Shown here: positions 15,934 to 23,923 of the stretch, piece after piece | Numbering within the stretch: the first letter of the stretch is position 1 | Layout: each line of letters begins with the position of its first letter | Assembly: GCF_008329585.1 (NCBI RefSeq) | Contig: NZ_NPKP01000001.1 | Coordinates: 124,001 to 188,000, forward strand | Source of the DNA: Mycolicibacterium sp. P9-22 | GTDB taxonomy: Bacteria; Actinomycetota; Actinomycetes; Mycobacteriales; Mycobacteriaceae | Reading direction: 5' to 3' | DNA length: 64,000 bases | Program-made: the position numbers and the translations under genes | The notes under the pieces: generated by a model | What the model was told of the DNA's origin: nothing | The model's input: only the letters and a program-made list of their open reading frames with translations | Databases searched by the model: none

Positions 15934-17092
15934 TCCCGACGTCGAAGAGTTCCGCGCCGAGTTCTCGGCCTTCCTCGACGAGCACATGCCCTCTGCCGCA
16001 GACACTCTGGAGCGTCCGCGGTCGGTGTCGCACATGCCGCAATGGGCGCGCGACTGGCAGCGACTGCTGTTCGACAACGGCTGGCTGCTACCGGCGCAGC
16101 CGCCCGAGTTCGGCGGCCGCAACGCGTCGGTGCTGCAGAGCTTCGTGCACCTGGAAGAGCTGTGCCGGCGACGGATCTACCACAGCTTCAATCCCCAGGG
16201 CGTCAACATCATCGCGGCCTCGCTGCTGACGTTCGGCACCGACGAGCAGAAGCAGCAGTGGGCGGTGCCGGTGCTCAAGGGTGAGCGCACCGCGTCCCTG
16301 GGCATGAGTGAGCCCAGCGCGGGTTCGGACCTGGCGTCCCTGCGTACCAAGGCCGTCCGGGATGGCGACGAGTTCGTCGTCAACGGACAGAAGGTGTGGA
16401 CCTCGGGCGCGCATGACGCCGACTGGTTGCTGACCTTCGTGCGCACCGATCCGGACGCGCCCAAGCACAAGGGCATCAGCGTGCTGATCATCCCGACCGA
16501 TACCGAAGGCGTGGTGTGCCGGCCGTTCGCCGACCTGACCGGCGAGGAGAACAAGGACTTCAACGAGGTCTTCTTCGCCGATGTGCGGGTGCCTGCGGAG
16601 AACCTCGTCGGCCCACTCAACGGCGGCTGGAAGGTGGCCAACGGGTCACTGGGCCACGAGCGGACCATGATGTGGCTGGGCTTCGCGGACCGGATCGCCA
16701 ACTCGATCGGCGATTTCAAGCCGTCCACGCCGCTGGAGCGCGACCAGCTGGCCTCCACCATCATGGATTACCAGGCACTGCGGCTGCTCGGATCGGTCGG
16801 GCTGGCCAAGGCGGCCCGCGGCGAGGTCGATGTGGCCGCGGTGTCGGTGCCCAAGCTGCTCGGCGCCGAGGCGGAGCTGCGGGCCGCGAACAACGCGCTC
16901 GTGGCGGCCGGCCCCGAGGGGCTCATCCACCCGTCGTTCAGCGGGCCCTACGCCCACATGAACCTGGACCATTACTACGCCAGCTGGTTCGAGCGGTACG
17001 CGCGCAGCTTCTCCGGCACCATCGCCGGGGGCACGTCGGAGATCCAGCGCAACATCATCGCCCAGCAGGTACTGGGATTGCCTCGCGGTTAG
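15917..17092 (+). CDS. Acyl-CoA dehydrogenase, larger subunit of a paired enzyme
   Basis: 391 residues of standard acyl-CoA dehydrogenase layout: an N-terminal helical domain, the FAD/acyl loop GMSEPSAGSDLASLRTKA, then VWTSGAHDADW, and the C-terminal signature GGTSEIQRNIIAQQVLG. It starts inside the end of the smaller-subunit gene, with GAGGAG as ribosome site, so both are made together. It introduces a double bond alpha-beta to the CoA thioester. The catalytic Glu was not assigned with confidence in either subunit. Confidence 0.93.
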   Translation: MQLEFDPDVEEFRAEFSAFLDEHMPSAADTLERPRSVSHMPQWARDWQRLLFDNGWLLPAQPPEFGGRNASVLQSFVHLEELCRRRIYHSFNPQGVNIIAASLLTFGTDEQKQQWAVPVLKGERTASLGMSEPSAGSDLASLRTKAVRDGDEFVVNGQKVWTSGAHDADWLLTFVRTDPDAPKHKGISVLIIPTDTEGVVCRPFADLTGEENKDFNEVFFADVRVPAENLVGPLNGGWKVANGSLGHERTMMWLGFADRIANSIGDFKPSTPLERDQLASTIMDYQALRLLGSVGLAKAARGEVDVAAVSVPKLLGAEAELRAANNALVAAGPEGLIHPSFSGPYAHMNLDHYYASWFERYARSFSGTIAGGTSEIQRNIIAQQVLGLPRG

Positions 17093-17106
17093 CGCGCGGC
17101 GCACAC

Positions 17107-17149
17107 GAAAAAGTCCCGCCTTCCGATACCGGAAAGCGGGACTTTTTTC
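17107..17149. terminator. Bidirectional Rho-independent terminator
   Basis: The stem AAGTCCCGC / GCGGGACTT, extended by a TTCCG/CGGAA inner part, is flanked by an A-run on the left and six Ts on the right. It lies between the plus-strand dehydrogenase gene and the minus-strand TB8.4-like gene and can serve both. Confidence 0.9.
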
Positions 17150-17162
17150 GGCTTACGACAAC

Positions 17163-17501
17163 TCAGTAGTTGTTGCAGGAAGCGGCCAGCTGCTGAACCG
17201 CACCCAGGTAGCTCGCGGCGCCCGGGTAGGCGGCGATCTGGTTGACCGTGTTCTGCCGCTCCACCGGACCGGAGGAGAGGAAGGTCCGCAGCATTCCCAG
17301 TGCCATCGGCTGAGCGTTGAACTGAGCGGCCAGATCGGGGCGCTCCGCGTTCATGGCACCCATCACCTGGTCGTAGTTGCAGGTCGTGTTGATGACCGGA
17401 CCGAGGTCGGGCTGGGCTGAGGCGATCCCGACCGACATCGGCACCGACAGAGCCATACCGCCAATCATCACGGCAAGCTTCGTGCGCGACACCTTGAGCA
17501 T
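17163..17501 (-). CDS. Secreted haemophore-related protein, TB8.4 (Rv1174c) family
   Basis: 112 residues. A Sec signal peptide (positively charged start, hydrophobic stretch, cleavage near ASAQP at about 33) is followed by a helical domain with two Cys, one in NTTCNYDQVM and one in the terminal SCNNY. From memory this matches the TB8.4/Rv1174c antigen family closely, including VINTTCNY and AAQFNAQP. The family is grouped with the Rv0203 haemophore, but haem binding by this member is unproven. The ATG is chosen so that the signal peptide begins normally. It appears unrelated to the catabolic genes around it. Confidence 0.88.
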   Translation of the reverse strand: MLKVSRTKLAVMIGGMALSVPMSVGIASAQPDLGPVINTTCNYDQVMGAMNAERPDLAAQFNAQPMALGMLRTFLSSGPVERQNTVNQIAAYPGAASYLGAVQQLAASCNNY

Positions 17502-17688
17502 GTGGTTTTTACCTTTCCCCACCCGACTGATTCGGGCGACATCCTCCTTTTCGTGGAGGACATCTAATTTGTTACACATTTTCTGATCGAAAGGCTAACA
17601 GGATCGACGGTGATCCACGCAAGCCCATTACCCATCAGTAACGCTGGTCAAACGGGTGAAGTTCCCGGTTGCGCCGACGTCGAGGAAA

Positions 17689-19059
17689 TCACTTCCAGTC
17701 GATGACCGCGGTTTCCTTGCGTTCGGTGATCGGGCGGGCCAGCTCCTGCTCGTCGCAGATGCGCTGCAGATTGTCCAGCGTCTCGTCGAGGCCGGGCCCG
17801 AGCTTCTTACCCGGGGTGAAGGTCGCGGGCAGGTTCCGCATGCCCTGGATGACGCCGATGCTGTCGTAGTGCACGGTGCCCTCGGGATCACACCGGTAGT
17901 CGGGCATCCGGTCGAGGACCGCGGTCAGCATCGATTTGAATACCGTGCGGGCCACATTGGAGCCTACGCAGCGGTGCACGCCGATACCGAAGCTGAAGTG
18001 CCGATTACCTTTGCGATCCAAGATGATCTGGTTGGGATCATCGAACACGGACGGGTCGCGGTTGGCCATCGCCCACGAGATCCACAGCCGTTCACCCTCT
18101 TTGAACTGGGTGCCTTCGACCTCGACATCCTCGGCAAAGGTACGTCCGTCACCGGGGGCCGGGGTGAAGAAGCGCAGGAACTCCTCGGTGGCCGGGTTGA
18201 GCAGGGTTTCCCGTTCCCGGCACAGCAGGCTGCGTTGCTCCGGGTTCTCGCCCAGCCATTCCAGCGCGTGTGCGGTCAGCGCGGTGGTGGTGTCGAAGCC
18301 ACCGCCGATGATCAGGCCCAGGTTGCCCAGGATCTCCATGTCGGGCGCGGGCTCACCGTCGATGCGCAGTTGCAGCAACGCGTTGATCAGGCCCGGCTTC
18401 GGGTTCTCCTTGAACGCGAACATATTGGTGAGCAGGTCGATACCCATCTCACGGTGCTGTTCGTTGATCCGCTCGCGGTCCGGCGAGTGCTCGGGGGTGT
18501 AGACCGAGGCGTGCGTCGGCTCGCTGTAGACATGCCACTTCTTGAGGTCCAGGCCCATCATGGCCAGGGTCAGTACCGCGGGCACGACGTTGGCGAGGTG
18601 GTCGACGAAGTCGATCTCGCCGGTCTCGATGTGCTCATCGAGCGCCGCGCGGGTGATCTCGTCGACGAACGGCACCCAGCGCTTGATGGCTGCCGGTGAC
18701 AGGTAGGGATTCAGCGCGCCGCGGTAGGTGCTGTGATCGGGCTCGTCCATCTCCAGGATGCCGCCGCGCACCGTCTTGGCCCGGCTGGCGACGGGGATGC
18801 TGATGCCGTCGTAGCCGGTGCCCTCACCGGTGAGATCGTGGTCATTGGACACCACCGGGCAGCGCGCCAGCTCGAAGACGTGCTTGCTGTCCGCGGCGAC
18901 CCAGTGGCCGTCGTAGGCGTCTGTCCACGCCATCGGGCACCGGGACTGCATCTCCTCGGTGATCTTCTCGAACTGCAACCGGTACTCGGGGGTGTGCCGG
19001 TCGAAGTGGTACTTGTTGCGCTTACGCGCGTCATCGGTGGTGACGTCGTCGATACTCAC
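17689..19059 (-). CDS. Cytochrome P450
   Basis: 456 residues, longer than the other P450s here because of N- and C-terminal extensions. The I-helix has GGGFDTTT at 252-259 (Asp256-Thr257). ExxR is E293/R296 and the haem loop FGIGVHRCVG has its ligand at Cys364. About 50 residues follow the usual end (from TPGKKLGPG onward). A ferredoxin is directly upstream, and two SDR genes precede that in the same operon. This suggests a hydroxylation step followed or preceded by alcohol oxidation. Substrate unknown. Confidence 0.93.
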   Translation of the reverse strand: MSIDDVTTDDARKRNKYHFDRHTPEYRLQFEKITEEMQSRCPMAWTDAYDGHWVAADSKHVFELARCPVVSNDHDLTGEGTGYDGISIPVASRAKTVRGGILEMDEPDHSTYRGALNPYLSPAAIKRWVPFVDEITRAALDEHIETGEIDFVDHLANVVPAVLTLAMMGLDLKKWHVYSEPTHASVYTPEHSPDRERINEQHREMGIDLLTNMFAFKENPKPGLINALLQLRIDGEPAPDMEILGNLGLIIGGGFDTTTALTAHALEWLGENPEQRSLLCRERETLLNPATEEFLRFFTPAPGDGRTFAEDVEVEGTQFKEGERLWISWAMANRDPSVFDDPNQIILDRKGNRHFSFGIGVHRCVGSNVARTVFKSMLTAVLDRMPDYRCDPEGTVHYDSIGVIQGMRNLPATFTPGKKLGPGLDETLDNLQRICDEQELARPITERKETAVIDWK

Positions 19060-19107
19060 GGCGGTGTCTCCTTGATTATCGGTGGGGATGGCGCTTGTGT
19101 GCGGTCG

Positions 19108-19299
19108 TCATTCGACGACGATCGCCTGCTCCGGGCAGGAGTGCACGGCTTCGTTGACCGCGTCCTCCTGATCGGCCGGCACCACTTCGGACGTGGGTGA
19201 GGCGTGTCCGTCGACATCGTCGAGTTCGAACGAGTCGGGGGCGATCATCGCGCACAGGGTGTGCCCCTGGCAGCGGCTTCCGTCAACCGAAACCTTCAC
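19108..19299 (-). CDS. [3Fe-4S] ferredoxin, His-type motif
   Basis: A 63-residue ferredoxin with motif C-x2-H-x2-C (Cys10, Cys16) and a distal Cys-Pro (SCPEQAI). The GTG start at 19299 is supported by AAGGAG 8-9 bases upstream and by the standard family opening VKVSVDGSRC. It lies between an SDR and a P450 in one minus-strand operon and is the probable electron donor of that P450. Confidence 0.9.
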   Translation of the reverse strand: MKVSVDGSRCQGHTLCAMIAPDSFELDDVDGHASPTSEVVPADQEDAVNEAVHSCPEQAIVVE

Positions 19300-19333
19300 T
19301 GCGCCAGCTCCTTCCGAATGATTGGGTGCGTCA

Positions 19334-20215
19334 TCAGACGTGGTAGTCGTACCACTTGAGGTAACCGCCCGCATCGACGCGCAACTGCATGCCGGTGACG
19401 AAGCGGGACTCATCGGAGGCCAGCCACAACACGGCGTTGCTGATGTCCTCGGGCTCGATGTAGTTGACCTTCATGGCCTGCTGCACACCGAAGACCGGCT
19501 CGGCGTCGGCGCGCGTGGGGTTCTCCAGGTCCGGGCGGAACGAGCGGTACATCGGCTCGCTCTGCAGCATGTCGGTGTTGCAGTTGGTCGGATGGATGAC
19601 ATTGGCCCGGATACCGCGGACGGCCAGTTCGGTCGCCAGGTAATGCACGTATTCGGAGATGAGGCGCTTGCTGACCATGTAGCCCATGCCGCCGGGGTCG
19701 GAACCGGGGTTGGGCTTGTTGTGGGCGTCCATCAGCGCGGCCGCCGAGGCGGTCGCCACGATCGAGGCGCCCTCGGCCAGGTGCGGCAACGCCACCTGGA
19801 TGGCGTTGATGGTGCCGACGAAGTTGGTGTTGATGCCGTCGGTCCAGGCCTGCATCGGTGGCTGGCCCTTCATGGCGGCGACGCCGGCCTGCGCGACGAC
19901 GATGTCGACCTTGCCCAGTTCGGCGAGGCCCGCCTCCAGCGCGCCCCGCAACTCCGCCTCGTTGCGTACGTCGGCCTGGGCCGTGACGATGCGACGGCCG
20001 GCCTTCTCGACATAGTTCTTGGTCTCTTCGAGGTCTTCTGCCGTGGCCATGGCATAGCCGACGGTGTCGTAGTTCTTACAGATGTCGACGGCGATGATGT
20101 CGGCGCCCTCTTCGGCGAGCCGGATCGCGTGGCTGCGCCCCTGACCGCGGGCAGCGCCGGTGATGAACGCGACTTTTCCGGCTACCCGGCCTGCAGTGTT
20201 TCCCGTGGTCCCCAT
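19334..20215 (-). CDS. Mycofactocin-type SDR oxidoreductase
   Basis: 293 residues. It shows the opening pattern of the mycofactocin-coupled SDR family: GKVAFITGAARGQGRSHA (cofactor loop at 19-26) and AVDIC. The Tyr-x3-Lys is GYMVSKR. The long insert between strands and the C-terminal GYLKWYDYHV are also family-like. Such enzymes (for example carveol dehydrogenase types) keep a tightly bound NAD that is recycled by mycofactocin, whose genes are not in this window. It likely oxidises an alcohol made by the neighbouring P450. Confidence 0.9.
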   Translation of the reverse strand: MGTTGNTAGRVAGKVAFITGAARGQGRSHAIRLAEEGADIIAVDICKNYDTVGYAMATAEDLEETKNYVEKAGRRIVTAQADVRNEAELRGALEAGLAELGKVDIVVAQAGVAAMKGQPPMQAWTDGINTNFVGTINAIQVALPHLAEGASIVATASAAALMDAHNKPNPGSDPGGMGYMVSKRLISEYVHYLATELAVRGIRANVIHPTNCNTDMLQSEPMYRSFRPDLENPTRADAEPVFGVQQAMKVNYIEPEDISNAVLWLASDESRFVTGMQLRVDAGGYLKWYDYHV

Positions 20216-20233
20216 GTTCAGTCCTTCTCGCTC

Positions 20234-20935
20234 TCAGGTGTTCCGGCCGCCGTTGACGCCCAGGATCTGTCCGGTGATGTAGCTCGCCTCTTCGGAGATG
20301 AAGAAGGCACAGGCCGCTGCGATGTCCTCGGGTTTGCCCATCCGGCGCACCGGGGTCTGCTCGATCTGCTTCTCGGTATCGCCGAGGAACCCGCGGTCCT
20401 CGGCCTTGCGCAGCATGGGGGTGTCGATGAAACCCGGGGGGACGGCGTTGACGGTGATGCCCATCGGCCCGTATTCCAGCGCCAGCGATTTCGTCAGCCC
20501 GTTCACCGCGGACTTGGCCGCGACATAGGGCGCCATGAAGGGCTGGCCCGAGTGGGTGCTGGAGGAGGAGATGTTCACGATGCGGCCCCAGCCGGCCTCG
20601 ACCATCTCGGGTAGCACGGCCTGGATGCAGTGGAACGTTCCGTTGAGGTTCACGTCGATCACACGCTGCCACTGCTCGAACGTGGTGTCGGTGAAACGGC
20701 GGAAGCTGTCCAGGCCGGCAGCGTTGACCAGGATGGAGACCGGGCCGAGCTGGCTGCGGACGCCGTTGAGCGCCTCATCCACGGCAGCCCGGTCGGTCAC
20801 GTTCGCAATGAACGCGTTCTGGGTGTCCGAGGGGTTGAGGTCGAGCGTGGCGACGTTATAGCCATCCGCGCGCAGGCGGTCGGCGATCGCCCGTCCGATA
20901 CCCGACCCGCCGCCTGTCACGACAGCGTTCTTCAC
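20234..20935 (-). CDS. Short-chain dehydrogenase/reductase
   Basis: 233 residues, a classical SDR. The cofactor loop TGGGSGIG is at residues 7-14, NAAG follows, and the catalytic Ser and YVAAK Tyr-x3-Lys are in place. The C-terminus VNGGRNT is typical. It is the first gene of the SDR-SDR-ferredoxin-P450 unit, and its promoter carries a good copy of the locus palindrome. A 3-hydroxyacyl or ring-alcohol dehydrogenase role is possible; specificity cannot be read. Confidence 0.9.
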   Translation of the reverse strand: MKNAVVTGGGSGIGRAIADRLRADGYNVATLDLNPSDTQNAFIANVTDRAAVDEALNGVRSQLGPVSILVNAAGLDSFRRFTDTTFEQWQRVIDVNLNGTFHCIQAVLPEMVEAGWGRIVNISSSSTHSGQPFMAPYVAAKSAVNGLTKSLALEYGPMGITVNAVPPGFIDTPMLRKAEDRGFLGDTEKQIEQTPVRRMGKPEDIAAACAFFISEEASYITGQILGVNGGRNT

Positions 20936-20967
20936 CTGTGCGGCCTCCTCAGTGTGGCGGCGATCTC

Positions 20968-21003
20968 AAGAATCGCCCTTCCGATTATGAGAACCGTACT
21001 CTC
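20968..21003. promoter_or_regulatory. Palindromic operator upstream of the SDR-ferredoxin-P450 unit
   Basis: GAGAAC-CGT-ACTCTC at 20989-21003 matches the recurring pattern at 11 of 12 half-site positions (consensus GAGAAY/RTTCTC). An AAGAAT half-site at 20968 lies 21 bases away, the same offset as the extra half-site at 14843. It is 54-68 bases upstream of the SDR start. Confidence 0.6.
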
Positions 21004-21141
21004 GGGCCGGGCATCACCGCAAGGCACCGCGCGGTGCAAATGGGAACAAAAGTTTGGGCCGAAAAACGACTCGGGGCATACGACTAGCGCATCTACGCTT
21101 TCTTGCGTTCTCATGCAGCGGATGTAATATTCGCCCCTGAT

Positions 21142-21156
21142 GAGAATGAAATTTCC
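21142..21156. promoter_or_regulatory. Degenerate palindromic operator upstream of the ALDH-Mce operon
   Basis: GAGAAT-GAA-ATTTCC has an intact left half and 4 of 6 right-half positions. The outer bases TGATG and CATCA (21139-21143 and 21156-21160) add symmetry. It lies 18-33 bases before the ALDH start, a position where binding would block initiation. Confidence 0.5.
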
Positions 21157-21174
21157 ATCACAGTGAGGAGCCTG

Positions 21175-22686
21175 ATGTCGGAGACCCCCACGATCACCGC
21201 CCGCAACGGCAGTGATTCGGTCAGTGAAACTGCCACTACGAAGGCCGATCGGCGGATGCTGATCGACGGAGAACTGGTCGACGCCGCCCGCACATTCGCC
21301 ACCGTGAACCCCGCCACCGGCGAGGTGCTCGGCTACGCGCCGGACGCGTCGGTCGCCGATGCCGAGTCCGCCGTGGCCGCGGCCCGCCGCGCCTTCGACA
21401 GCTCCGGCTGGGCCACCGATGTGGCGCTCCGGGTGCGTTGCCTGGAGCAGTTCCATGCCGCACTGCTGGCCAACCGCGACGAACTCGCCGCACTGACCAC
21501 CGCGGAGGTGGGGGCCACCGCGGCACTGAACCTGGGCGCGCAGCTGGACCAGCCGATCGCGATCGTCGAGTACTACACGAACCTGTTGCGCGACTACCCC
21601 CTCACCGAGGATCTCGGTCATGTCGAGAGCCGCGGGCAGCAGCATCACCGCTGGGTCGAGAAGGAAGCCGGCGGCGTGGTGGCCGCCATCATCGCCTACA
21701 ACTATCCGAACCAGCTCGCGCTGGCCAAGTTGGCGCCCGCGCTCGCCGCCGGGTGCACCGTCGTCCTCAAGGCCGCCCCGGACACTCCCTTGATCACCTT
21801 GGCCCTCGGCGAGTTGATCGCCAACCACACCGATATCCCGGCCGGCGTCGTGAACGTCATCAGCGGCGCCGACCCACAGGTGGGTGCAGTGCTGACCACC
21901 GACCCGCACGTCGACATGGTGACCTTCACCGGCTCCACGCCGACCGGCCGGGCCATCATGGCCGCGGCGAGCACGACCCTCAAGAAGGTCTTCCTCGAAC
22001 TCGGTGGCAAGTCCGCGGCGATCGTCCTCGACGATGCCGACTTCGGCACCGCCGCATTGTTTTCCGCCTTCAGCATGGTCACCCACGCCGGCCAGGGCTG
22101 CGCGCTGACCTCGCGTCTGCTGGTGCCGCGCAAGCACCACGACGAGATCGTCGAACTGGTGAAAACCAACTTCGGCCATGTGCGGTACGGAGATCCGACC
22201 GACCCGTCCACCTATATGGGTCCGCTCATCAGCGAGAAGCAGCGCGACAAGGTCGATGCCATGGTGCAGCGGGCCGTCGCGGCCGGCGCCACCCTGGTGA
22301 CCGGCGGCGAGAAGAAGGGGCCGGGCTACTTCTATACGCCGACCCTGCTCACCGATGTCGATCCCGACAGCGAGATCGCCCAGGAGGAGGTGTTCGGCCC
22401 GGTCCTCGCGGTCATCGCCTACGACGATGACGACGATGCGGTGCGGATCGCCAACAACTCGATCTACGGGCTGTCCGGCGCGGTGTTCGGCAGCCAGGAG
22501 CGTGCGCTGGCGGTGGCGCGGCGCATTCGTACCGGCACCTTCTCGATCAACGGGGGTAACTACTTCAGCCCCGACAGTCCGTTCGGCGGGTTCAAGCAAT
22601 CCGGTATCGGCCGCGAGATGGGTGTGGCCGGACTCGAAGAGTTCCTGGAGGGCAAGACCTTCGCGGTGCCGGTGGCCGGCGCATGA
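21175..22686 (+). CDS. Aldehyde dehydrogenase
   Basis: 503 residues of the NAD(P)-dependent ALDH superfamily. The catalytic Cys309 is in HAGQGCA, the general base Glu275 in FLELGGKS, the cofactor region in FTGSTPTGR, and PFGGFKQSGIGREMG is near the end. The start is the ATG at 21175, preceded by GTGAGGAG. It oxidises an aldehyde to an acid, a logical step after P450/SDR attack on a methyl or side-chain carbon, before CoA activation by the next gene, which overlaps it by 4 bases. Confidence 0.93.
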   Translation: MSETPTITARNGSDSVSETATTKADRRMLIDGELVDAARTFATVNPATGEVLGYAPDASVADAESAVAAARRAFDSSGWATDVALRVRCLEQFHAALLANRDELAALTTAEVGATAALNLGAQLDQPIAIVEYYTNLLRDYPLTEDLGHVESRGQQHHRWVEKEAGGVVAAIIAYNYPNQLALAKLAPALAAGCTVVLKAAPDTPLITLALGELIANHTDIPAGVVNVISGADPQVGAVLTTDPHVDMVTFTGSTPTGRAIMAAASTTLKKVFLELGGKSAAIVLDDADFGTAALFSAFSMVTHAGQGCALTSRLLVPRKHHDEIVELVKTNFGHVRYGDPTDPSTYMGPLISEKQRDKVDAMVQRAVAAGATLVTGGEKKGPGYFYTPTLLTDVDPDSEIAQEEVFGPVLAVIAYDDDDDAVRIANNSIYGLSGAVFGSQERALAVARRIRTGTFSINGGNYFSPDSPFGGFKQSGIGREMGVAGLEEFLEGKTFAVPVAGA

Positions 22687-23891
22687 GCAAGCCACTGGAC
22701 GGGATCCGGGTCCTCGAGGTCGCGATGTACGGGTTCGTCCCGTCCGCGGGTGCCGTGCTCGCCGAATGGGGCGCCGACGTCGTCAAGGTCGAGCATGCGG
22801 TGACCGGCGATCCGCAGCGCGGGCTGCGCCAGACCGGTCTGCTGCGCGTCGAGGGTGACCCGAACCCGAACATCGAGCACGCCAACCGCGGTAAGCGCAG
22901 CATCGGTCTGGACATGTCGGTGCCCGAGGGCAAAGCGGTCCTGCTCGAATTAGCCGGTCGCGCGGACGTTTTCCTCACCAGCTTCCTGCCCGGACACCGG
23001 GAGAAATTCGGCATCGACGTCGAGGACATCCGCAAGGTGAACCCGAACGTCATCTACGCCAGAGGAAGTGCGCTGGGGCCGCGCGGCGAGGAGTCGGTCA
23101 AGGGCGGCTACGACATGACGGCGTTCTGGTGCCGCGCCGGCACTGCCGCGACCATCACACCACCCGGCACGCCCGGCATGGTCGGCCCGCCCGGACCCGC
23201 ATACGGCGACACCATCTCCGGGACAAACCTCGCCGGCGGTATCGCCGCGGCACTGCTCAAGCGCGAGCGCACCGGCGAGTCGTCGGTGGTGGATGTCTCG
23301 CTGCTCGGTAGCGGCCTGTGGGCACTCGGCCACACCGTGGCGCTGACCAATCACCTCGATCAGCGGATGGAGGCCTTCCCGCCGGGAACTCAGGGTTCGC
23401 CGATGAACCCGCTCGTCGGGCTGTACCCGACCGCCGACGACCGCTACATCTCCTTCGTGATGATGCAGCCGACGAAGTTCTGGGCCGACGTGTGCCGCCA
23501 TATGGATCTCGAAGACCTGGTCGACGATCCCCGCTTCGCCACCGCGGAATCGATCGGCGCGAACACCGCGGCCGCCAACGAGATCCTCACCGAGGCGATG
23601 CAGAAACGCACGCTGCCGGAGTGGAGCAAGCGGTTCGCCACCCTGGCCGGGCCATGGGCTCCGGTGCAGGACACGCTGCAGGCCGCCGCCGATGAACAGA
23701 TCCGCTCCAACGAGTACATCGTGAAGGCCGGCGATCTCGAACTGGTGGCCAATCCGGTGCAGTTCGACGTGACCGCGCCGAGCACCGGGGGAGCCCCGGG
23801 ATTCGCCGAGCAGACCGACGAGATCCTGCTGGAGCTCGGCCTGGACTGGGACCGCATCATCGAGCTCAAAACCGCAGGCGCCGTTACTTAA
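22683..23891 (+). CDS. CaiB/BaiF (family III) CoA-transferase
   Basis: 402 residues. The N-terminal GIRVLEVAMYGFVPSAGAVLAEWGADVVKVE is typical of family III CoA-transferases. GGYDMTAFW places the catalytic Asp at about residue 145, and GESSVVDVSLLGSG is also conserved. It moves CoA between carboxylic acids through an aspartyl-CoA anhydride. The ATG overlaps the ALDH stop, implying that the acid produced by the ALDH is the CoA acceptor. The acid itself is unknown. Confidence 0.9.
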   Translation: MSKPLDGIRVLEVAMYGFVPSAGAVLAEWGADVVKVEHAVTGDPQRGLRQTGLLRVEGDPNPNIEHANRGKRSIGLDMSVPEGKAVLLELAGRADVFLTSFLPGHREKFGIDVEDIRKVNPNVIYARGSALGPRGEESVKGGYDMTAFWCRAGTAATITPPGTPGMVGPPGPAYGDTISGTNLAGGIAAALLKRERTGESSVVDVSLLGSGLWALGHTVALTNHLDQRMEAFPPGTQGSPMNPLVGLYPTADDRYISFVMMQPTKFWADVCRHMDLEDLVDDPRFATAESIGANTAAANEILTEAMQKRTLPEWSKRFATLAGPWAPVQDTLQAAADEQIRSNEYIVKAGDLELVANPVQFDVTAPSTGGAPGFAEQTDEILLELGLDWDRIIELKTAGAVT

Positions 23892-23923
23892 TTTTCGTTC
23901 TCCGAGAGGTACCCACACAGCCC

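Noticed and set aside
17538..17560. Inverted repeat ATCCTCC/GGAGGAC before the TB8.4-like gene as a riboswitch
   Set aside because: The 7-base arms contain ribosome-site-like sequence and no known riboswitch core. Too little support to list.
20932..22695. Long open frame of 587 codons on the minus strand opposite the aldehyde dehydrogenase
   Set aside because: It is antisense to a clear ALDH with all catalytic motifs. Long empty antisense frames are common in high-GC DNA; its translation has no family pattern.
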